44,677 nucleotides of DNA. It comes from Planctomycetota bacterium (GTDB lineage Bacteria; Planctomycetota; PUPC01; DSUN01). The DNA lies in NCBI GenBank assembly GCA_035384565.1, contig DAOOIT010000049.1, positions 1 through 44,677 on the forward strand, read 5' to 3'. The notes beneath the pieces are model-generated. The model was given only the letters and a program-made list of their open reading frames with translations. It had not been told where the DNA came from and searched no databases. Below, piece by piece: positions 39,431-44,677 of this stretch; the stretch's first letter is position 1; every line of letters starts with the position of its first letter. Both the position numbers and the translations under genes were made by a program.

Positions 39431-41212
39431 ATGGCGAAAGTGGCGGAACCAGGAAAAAGCCCAGACGAAGGCGCCGTGGCGGCACACCGTTCGGTGCTGT
39501 TCGTGGCGTGCTTTGCGGCCCTCGTGGCCACGTCGTTCGCGTTCATCATCCGCATCCTGTGCATGGATGCCTGGCAGGTGGGCTTCGGCCTCAGCGAGAC
39601 GCAGAAGGGCGAGATCTTCGGCGCCGGCATGTGGCCCTTTGGCCTCAGCATCGTGCTCTTCAGCCTGGTGATTGACAAGATCGGCTACGGAAAGTCCATG
39701 ATCTTCGCCTTCGCCTGCCACGCGCTCTCGGCGCTGCTGCTGATCACGGCGAAGGACTACTGGTGGCTCTACGCCGGCTCGATCCTCAACGGGCTGGCCG
39801 CCGGCACGGTGGAGGCCGTGATCAACCCGGCCATCGCATCGGCCTACCCGAAGCAGAAGACCAAGATGCTCACCATCCTGCACGCGGGATGGCCGGCGGG
39901 CATGGTCTTCGCCGGCATCCCCATCCTGCTCATCGACATGACCTGGCAGGTGAAGGTGGCCATCATCTTCATCCCCGTGGTCATCTACGGCCTCCTGCTG
40001 CTGAAGGCCAAGTTCCCCGTCTCCGAGCGCGTCGTCGCGGGCGTGTCGTACCGCGAGATGCTGGCCGAGCCGGGCGCGATCGGGTGCCTGATCGTCGTCT
40101 ACATGATCTGCATGGAGCTCAACCGCGTCTTCCGCCTCGAGAACCTCACGCAGAACGGCAGCATCACCGACCTGCTGCCCTCGCTGCCGTTCACCATTGC
40201 CATCGTGGTGATTACCCTGGCGTACTTCGCGTACACGCGGTCGCTCGGCCGGCCCATGTACATCCTGCTGCTGTTCGTCATGATCCTGCTTGCGACCACG
40301 GAGTTGGGCATCGACTCGTGGGTCTCCGACCTGATGAAGAAGCCCATGGGCGAGCTCGGCCTCCCCGGCGGCCTGCTGCTCATGTATATGCAGATCATCA
40401 TGATGGTGCTCCGGTTCTGCATCGGCCCGATCGAGCGCGCCCTCAAGCCGCTCGGCGTGCTGTTCAGTTGCGCCGTGCTGGCCGCCATCGGCCTCTTCTT
40501 CCTGTCGCAGGCCGCGGGCGTCACCATCCTGATCGCCGCCACCGTGTACGGCATCGGCAAGACCTTCTTCTGGCCGGTCACGCTGGGCCTGTGCGCCGAG
40601 CGCTTCCCGAGGGGCGGCGCCCTCACCCTGAACGCCGTGAGCGGGTGCGGCATGCTGGGCGTCGGCATCCTTGGCTCGCAACTCCTGGGCTACTGGCAGG
40701 ACACGAATATTGACAGAAAGCTCCTGGCCAGCAACAAGGAGGCGCACGCCCGCCTCATGGCAGGCGAGGAGAAGCGGAGCGTCTTCGGCCACTACAAGTC
40801 GCTCGACCAGAGGAAGGTGAACGAGATCAGCGACAAGCTGGCCCTCTTCGCCAAGCGCGAGGGCGCCGACGAGGCCAAGCTGGCCCAGGACCCGATGTAC
40901 CAGACCCTCGTCCGCAACGCCTACGACCACCTGGTGCGCAAGGCGGGCGACGTCGAGGAGAAGTCCTTTGAGGTCATGCACAAGGCCCTGGCCGACGCCG
41001 GCGCCTTTATCACGAAGGACGACCAGGCGGCCGTCGCCAAGGACCAGGCGCTGCTGGACGAGGTGATCACCAACTCGAAGCGCAGCGTCATGGGCCGCGT
41101 GGCCACGCTGCCGGCGATCATGGCCGCCTGCTATCTCGGGCTCATCCTCTACTTCATGAGCAAGGGCGGCTACAAGGCAATTGACCTGATGGCGGAGAAG
41201 GGCGGACACTGA
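39431..41212 (+). CDS. MFS transporter with large hydrophilic insertion before the last helix
   Basis: A protein of 593 residues, against about 400-450 for most MFS carriers. Twelve or so helices are visible (VLFVACFAALVATSFAFIIR; SIVLFSLVIDKIGYGKSMIF with the motif A-like loop DKIGYGKS). A charged soluble stretch of about 130 residues (NIDRKLLASNKEAHARLMAG; DQAAVAKDQALLDEVITNSK) separates the 11th helix from the final one (ATLPAIMAACYLGLILYFMS). It then ends GGYKAIDLMAEKGGH. The substrate is unknown; sugar catabolism genes nearby suggest a sugar or acid. The ATG at 39431 touches GGAGG, so GTG 39440, nine bases after it, may be the real start. Confidence 0.85.
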   Translation: MAKVAEPGKSPDEGAVAAHRSVLFVACFAALVATSFAFIIRILCMDAWQVGFGLSETQKGEIFGAGMWPFGLSIVLFSLVIDKIGYGKSMIFAFACHALSALLLITAKDYWWLYAGSILNGLAAGTVEAVINPAIASAYPKQKTKMLTILHAGWPAGMVFAGIPILLIDMTWQVKVAIIFIPVVIYGLLLLKAKFPVSERVVAGVSYREMLAEPGAIGCLIVVYMICMELNRVFRLENLTQNGSITDLLPSLPFTIAIVVITLAYFAYTRSLGRPMYILLLFVMILLATTELGIDSWVSDLMKKPMGELGLPGGLLLMYMQIIMMVLRFCIGPIERALKPLGVLFSCAVLAAIGLFFLSQAAGVTILIAATVYGIGKTFFWPVTLGLCAERFPRGGALTLNAVSGCGMLGVGILGSQLLGYWQDTNIDRKLLASNKEAHARLMAGEEKRSVFGHYKSLDQRKVNEISDKLALFAKREGADEAKLAQDPMYQTLVRNAYDHLVRKAGDVEEKSFEVMHKALADAGAFITKDDQAAVAKDQALLDEVITNSKRSVMGRVATLPAIMAACYLGLILYFMSKGGYKAIDLMAEKGGH

Positions 41213-41240
41213 CCGCCCGCTCGCGCCAGGGTTCGAACCA

Positions 41241-41279
41241 GGCAGGGCCGCCGCTCCCTCGCAGAGCGGCGGCCCTGCC
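41241..41279 (+). terminator. Strong hairpin terminator after the first MFS gene
   Basis: A perfect 16-bp stem, GGCAGGGCCGCCGCTC (41241-41256) with GAGCGGCGGCCCTGCC (41264-41279), 7-nt loop, 29 bases after the stop. There is no T-tract, but the stem is very stable. Confidence 0.7.
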
Positions 41280-41314
41280 CATGACATGGCAGCAACACGC
41301 GGCGGCGACCCCGC

Positions 41315-41343
41315 TTGCATGCGCCAGGCTCGTCTGCTAGACT
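41315..41343 (+). promoter_or_regulatory. Promoter of the second MFS gene
   Basis: TTGCAT (41315-41320), 17 nt, TAGACT (41338-41343), about 52 bp before the TTG start. It shares the TTGCAW-17-TAGACT form with the promoter at 39284. Confidence 0.62.
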
Positions 41344-41394
41344 TCGCGCACGGCTGGGTCGCGGCTGAACGCGCCTCTTTTCGAGGGAGCGCCC

Positions 41395-42759
41395 TTGGAC
41401 AACCGGCGACGGCTCTTCGTGGCGAGCTGCGTGGCCCTCGTGGCCAACGCGATGTGTTTCTCGATCCGGACCGACATCATGGGCGACTACGCCCGCGCGT
41501 TCCAGCTCACCATGGCGCAAGTGGGCGCGGCCGTGTCGCTCGGCGGGTTCGCGGGGATCATCGTGCAGTTCGTCGGCGGCGCGCTCCTTGACTTCATCGG
41601 CATCGGCACGGCCCTGTGGATTTCATGCGCGGCGCACGTGGCGGGCGTGGGCACCGTGCTCTTCGCCCAGGGCTTCTGGAGCCTCGCCGCGGGATGGTTC
41701 TTCCTCATCATCGCCACCAACCTGATCGAGGCCGCCATCAACCCGCTCGCCGCGACCATGTACCCCGACCAGAAGACCCACGTGCTCAACGTGCTTCACG
41801 CGTGGTGGCCGGGCGGGCTGATCATCGGCGGGCTCGTGGCCTACGGCTTCAGCGAGATTCTTGTCCTCGCCAAGGCCCCGACAGGGCTGGTGAACATCAG
41901 TTGGCAGATCAAGATGGCCTTCGTGCTCATCCCTGTCGCCATCTACGCCTTTCTGATCCTCGGCCAGAAGTTCCCCAAGACCGAGCGGGTGCAGGCGGGG
42001 GTTTCTGCGGGGGCGATGTTCAAGGAGGCCCTCCGCCCGATGTTCCTCGTGCTGGTGTTCTGCATGCTCCTCACGGCGTCCATCGAACTCGGGCCCAACC
42101 TCTGGGTCGGCGTGTTCATCCAGGACATGATTGGCATCCGGGGCGTGCTGCTCCTGGTCTACACCTCGGGCCTGATGTTCGTGCTGCGCTTCTTCGCGGG
42201 AACGCTGGCCAAGTGGATTTCGCCCAACGGCATCCTGGTGGCGTCCAGCGTGCTCTCCGGGATCGGGCTGGTCTGGCTCAGCTACTCCACGAGTTGGCTG
42301 GGGGTGCTCCTGGCCTCCACCGTGTGGGGGGTGGGCGTGACCTACTACTGGCCCACGATGCTCGGGGTCACGTCCGAGCGATTCCCGAAGGGCGGGGCGT
42401 TTCTTCTGGGCATTCTCGGCGCGGCGGCCGGGCTGTTCCTGAGCTACGTCACCAATCCGGGCATGGGCAAACTGCACGACCACTATACGCTCAAGAACCT
42501 GCCCCCCGCCGTGAGCGCGAAGGTGGTGGTGGATGGCCGTGTGAGCGAGGAGAAGGCGGCGGCCCTGTCCGAAGCCGAGAGGGCCTCGGTGAGGGAGGCG
42601 CGGCGGATTGCCGCCTGCACCACGTTCCGGATCGTGGCCGCCCTATCCGTGGTCCTCCTGCTCGTGTTCGGCGGCATCTTCCTCTACGACAAGTCGCGCG
42701 GCGGCTACAGGCAGGAGATCCTCTCGTCGGCCTCCGGCGCGGGCGGCGCGCCCGCCTGA
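41395..42759 (+). CDS. MFS transporter, paralogue of the upstream one
   Basis: A protein of 454 residues with about 12 helices. It parallels the preceding gene along its length: LFVASCVALVANAMCFSIRT at the start, NLIEAAINPLAATMYPDQKT then HVLNVLHAWWPGG (upstream: VEAVINPAIASAYPKQKT, then LHAGWPAG), TVWGVGVTYYWPTMLGVTSE with RFPKGGAF (upstream: FFWPVTLGLCAERFPRGGA), and a shorter soluble insertion before the last helix. Both end in a [RK]GGY motif after that helix. It starts at TTG 41395 with GAGGGAGC upstream. It may move a related substrate. lgt follows after 27 bp. Confidence 0.86.
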   Translation: MDNRRRLFVASCVALVANAMCFSIRTDIMGDYARAFQLTMAQVGAAVSLGGFAGIIVQFVGGALLDFIGIGTALWISCAAHVAGVGTVLFAQGFWSLAAGWFFLIIATNLIEAAINPLAATMYPDQKTHVLNVLHAWWPGGLIIGGLVAYGFSEILVLAKAPTGLVNISWQIKMAFVLIPVAIYAFLILGQKFPKTERVQAGVSAGAMFKEALRPMFLVLVFCMLLTASIELGPNLWVGVFIQDMIGIRGVLLLVYTSGLMFVLRFFAGTLAKWISPNGILVASSVLSGIGLVWLSYSTSWLGVLLASTVWGVGVTYYWPTMLGVTSERFPKGGAFLLGILGAAAGLFLSYVTNPGMGKLHDHYTLKNLPPAVSAKVVVDGRVSEEKAAALSEAERASVREARRIAACTTFRIVAALSVVLLLVFGGIFLYDKSRGGYRQEILSSASGAGGAPA

Positions 42760-42786
42760 CGCACCCGCGCTCCTTGGCGAGACCCC

Positions 42787-43623
42787 ATGCATCCGACGCT
42801 CATCTTCCCGTTCATCCACTCGTACGGCGTGATGCTCGCCGTGGGCTTCTACGCGGCCTGGTGGCTCGGGGCGCGCAGGGCGAAGGCCGAGGGAGTCCAC
42901 CCCGACGTCATCGGCAACCTGGTGCTCCTGTCCATTCTGGCGGGGGTCGTCGGCTCGCGCATCCTGTGGTTCGCCCTCTATCGCGACCCGAAGGACTCGT
43001 GGTGGGTGCTGATCGAGGTCTGGAAGGGGGGCCTCGTGTTCTACGGCGGGCTGATCGCCGCCGCTGTGGCGGACTATGTGTACTTGCGCCTGACGCGGCA
43101 GGACGTGTGGCGGATCGCGGACGCGGCGGCTCCCGCCATCGCGTTGGGGCAGGCGTTCGGACGCCTGGGGTGTTTCCTCAACGGGTGCTGCTTCGGCGGC
43201 GTTTGCTCCACCAGCTTCCCGCTCCAGGTGCGCTTCCCCGCCGTCCTCAACGAGGATGGTGCGCCCGTGGGGAGCGCGCCGTTCCTCGATCACGTGCGGC
43301 AGTACGGCCTGGCCGACAACGCAGGAGCCTCGCTGCCCGTTCATCCCACGCAGCTCTACGAGGCGGCGAGCCTGTTCATGATCGCCGCTCTCATCGTGGT
43401 TGCCACGCCCTACAAGCGTCGGCAAGGGGAGCTCTTCGGCCTGGTGTGCGTGCTGAACGCGGCGTCGCGGCTTGGGGTCGAGTTCGTGCGACGCGATACC
43501 GAGTCGGTCCTCCTGGGCCTGAACCCTGGCCAGGTGGGCGCGCTGGCCATCCTGGGAGTGGGCATCGGAATCATCCTGTGGTGCCGGCTGCGTGGCGAGC
43601 GCGCCGCCTGCTCTCCGGAGTGA
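42787..43623 (+). CDS. lgt: Prolipoprotein diacylglyceryl transferase
   Basis: A protein of 278 residues, the usual Lgt size. It moves diacylglycerol from phosphatidylglycerol to the lipobox cysteine, the first step of lipoprotein maturation in the inner membrane. About seven helices are present. IHSYGVMLAVGFYAAWWLGA, then GLVFYGGLIAAAVADYVYLR, GQAFGRLGCFLNGCCFGGVC (Lgt signature region with the essential Arg), PVHPTQLYEAASLF and the late EFVRRD all fit. It follows the MFS gene by 27 bp and may share its transcript. Lipoproteins such as that at 30775 are likely clients. Confidence 0.95.
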   Translation: MHPTLIFPFIHSYGVMLAVGFYAAWWLGARRAKAEGVHPDVIGNLVLLSILAGVVGSRILWFALYRDPKDSWWVLIEVWKGGLVFYGGLIAAAVADYVYLRLTRQDVWRIADAAAPAIALGQAFGRLGCFLNGCCFGGVCSTSFPLQVRFPAVLNEDGAPVGSAPFLDHVRQYGLADNAGASLPVHPTQLYEAASLFMIAALIVVATPYKRRQGELFGLVCVLNAASRLGVEFVRRDTESVLLGLNPGQVGALAILGVGIGIILWCRLRGERAACSPE

Positions 43624-43730
43624 CCCGCCGTGGCGGCAGCGGGCTTCCGGCTGGAGGTCCGCGCGCAAGCCCTGCCAGTGTGGGGCATGCCGATGCCACC
43701 ACGACCTCCGGCGGCCTGCGAGGAAACAGG

Positions 43731-44095
43731 TTCCTCCGAGGTTGGCGATCCTGCTCGAGTGGCCTGGGACAGGGCGTGGGGCGGGTGTCCCCTTGCTGCC
43801 CCGGCGGTTCCTCGGCAGGGCGCTGCCCGGTGCCTGACGGGCGGAGGCTGCCCATACTTGCTCAACCCCGTGAGGAGGGAAGTGAGCAAGTATGGGTGGA
43901 AGGGCGAGAATCGGCGATTCTCGCAGCTCCGGCCATTCCCGCTCACCTGAGGGATGAGCAGGTATGTGAGGGGGGTGTGCGGGAAACGCGCGGCGTTGCG
44001 CCACATAGGGTTATGGTGTGGCCATCGCCGGCGGCGCGGGACCCGTCCAGCGCTCTCCGACGGCTGCCAGGGCAGGATGGGTGAACCCTGAGGAG
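43731..44095 (-). repeat. MITE-like element, copy 3 (inverted)
   Basis: A 365-bp element in the opposite orientation to copies 1 and 2. Ends are TTCCTCCGAGGTTGGCGATC at 43731-43750 and AGGATGGGTGAACCCTGAGG at 44074-44093. Hairpin B here is CCCATACTTGCTCA (43851-43864) with TGAGCAAGTATGGG (43883-43896) and an 18-nt loop that matches copy 2 at 17 of 18 positions, while four stem pairs differ and all remain paired. Hairpin C is GCGAGAATC with GATTCTCGC (43905-43925). Hairpin A has lost its long pairing. It lies between lgt and the rRNA promoter. Confidence 0.75.
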
Positions 44096-44115
44096 GCAAA
44101 AAACAGGCAAGCGGT

Positions 44116-44156
44116 GAAAAAAAAGCCCTTGACAATGCTGTTCGAAATGCTATACT
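44116..44156 (+). promoter_or_regulatory. rRNA operon promoter with A-tract
   Basis: TTGACA (44129-44134), 16 nt, TATACT (44151-44156), preceded by an A-rich UP-like tract (GAAAAAAAAG, 44116-44125). This is the only consensus -35 with an UP-like tract in the window, as expected for rRNA. Confidence 0.8.
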
Positions 44157-44324
44157 AGTGAGGCGCTGGCGAGAACAACGTTCTGGCCGGCGATTGATCT
44201 TTGACAAGTCGGTAGCCCCGTGGTGTGAGGTTGTGGAGCTGCCCTTTTGGGAAGCTCGAACGGCTCAAAAGACAGTTACACGACCACACGCTACAAAACG
44301 TGTCGGCGCGTGTGCTGAGCCTTT
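44157..44324 (+). promoter_or_regulatory. rRNA leader with boxA-like antitermination site
   Basis: About 168 nt of leader. TGATCTTTGACAA (44195-44207) is a typical rRNA-leader motif containing the boxA-like core. A short hairpin AGAAC/GTTCT is near 44173-44185. The last 50 nt should pair with sequence after the 16S gene for RNase III processing, which lies outside the window. Confidence 0.6.
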
Positions 44325-44677
44325 CAATGGAGGGTATGATACTGGCTCAGAACGAACGCTGGCGGCGTGGATTAGGCATGCAAGTCGCACGAGAAACCCG
44401 GTGAAAATCGGGGAGTAAAGTGGCGAAAGGGTGAGTAATACCTGGGTAACCTACCCTTGAGATCGGTATAACCCGCTGAAAGGCGGGCTAATCCCGGATA
44501 CGTTCCCCGGTCGCATGGCCGGGGAGGAAAGGTGGGGACCCCGCAAGGGGCCTGCCGCTCGAGGAGGGGCTCAGGGCCTATCAGCTAGTTGGTGAGGTAA
44601 CGGCCCACCAAGGCTATGACGGGTACGGGGCCTGAGAGGGTGCCCCCGCACACTGGGACTGAGACACTGCCCAGACT
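44325..44677 (+). rRNA. rrs: 16S ribosomal RNA, 5' part (cut by window edge)
   Basis: The first 350 or so bases of 16S rRNA. Recognised blocks are TACTGGCTCAGAACGAACGC, TGGCGGCGTGGATTAGGCAT, GCAAGTCG, GGGTGAGTAATACCTGGGTA, ACTGGGACTGAGACACTGCC and CAGACT at the edge. The GGATTAGGCATGCAAGTCG block and GAGACACTGCCCAGACT instead of ACGGCCC fit Planctomycetota. The exact 5' end is uncertain by a few bases. The 27F primer region (44331-44350) carries three mismatches. The remaining gene, spacer, 23S and 5S lie beyond the window. Confidence 0.95.

Overview
The window is GC-rich bacterial chromosome, most likely from an uncultured member of the Planctomycetota. Three things point there. The partial 16S rRNA at the right edge has the planctomycete-type start (GGCGGCGTGGATTAGGCATG). 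The gene content is typical of the phylum: Gfo/Idh/MocA oxidoreductases, DUF1080, a hydrazine-synthase-alpha-like multiheme protein, TPR plus secretin-N-like proteins, and alpha/alpha-toroid proteins. The spacing and domain mixing also fit. Class-level placement cannot be made from sequence reading alone. Many genes have readable sigma70-type promoters (TTGACN, 16-18 nt, TATAAT-like), and these helped set starts.

Layout. 51-5968 (minus) is one tight operon: an FHA-glycosyltransferase, a large secreted multidomain SGNH protein, a small Sm-like protein and a YjbQ protein. 6279-13819 (plus) holds two paralogous exported TPR proteins with a secretin-N-like domain, with rsmB between them, then a membrane-anchored proline-rich/toroid/HEAT fusion. 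14290-17424 holds uvrC and a divergent MFS transporter. 17452-20209 holds a DICT-like protein divergent from leuC-leuD-fmdB. 20262-27568 holds a secreted three-heme HZS-alpha-like protein, a TrpB2-type tryptophan synthase beta chain, an outer-membrane barrel and a TlpA thioredoxin. 27709-37847 is mainly sugar metabolism (three Gfo/Idh/MocA proteins, a DUF1080 protein, an alpha/beta hydrolase with NPCBM domain, a TIM-barrel isomerase), interrupted by an ECF sigma/anti-sigma/lipoprotein module. 37940-43623 holds tatC, two related MFS transporters and lgt. 44116-44677 is the promoter, leader and 5' end of a 16S rRNA gene.

The most unusual item is a family of three intergenic, TIR-bounded, roughly 280-365 bp elements (13987-14263, 28985-29344, and 43731-44095 inverted). 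Each carries several hairpins. One hairpin keeps an 18-nt loop while its stem differs between copies at four base pairs, and every change is compensated on the opposite arm. This looks like a MITE-like or structured-RNA family; one copy lies inside a second inverted-repeat element and another ends about 33 bp before the rRNA promoter.

No tRNA genes, CRISPR arrays, integrases or transposase genes were found. Product names rest on motif recognition by eye; no database search was run.
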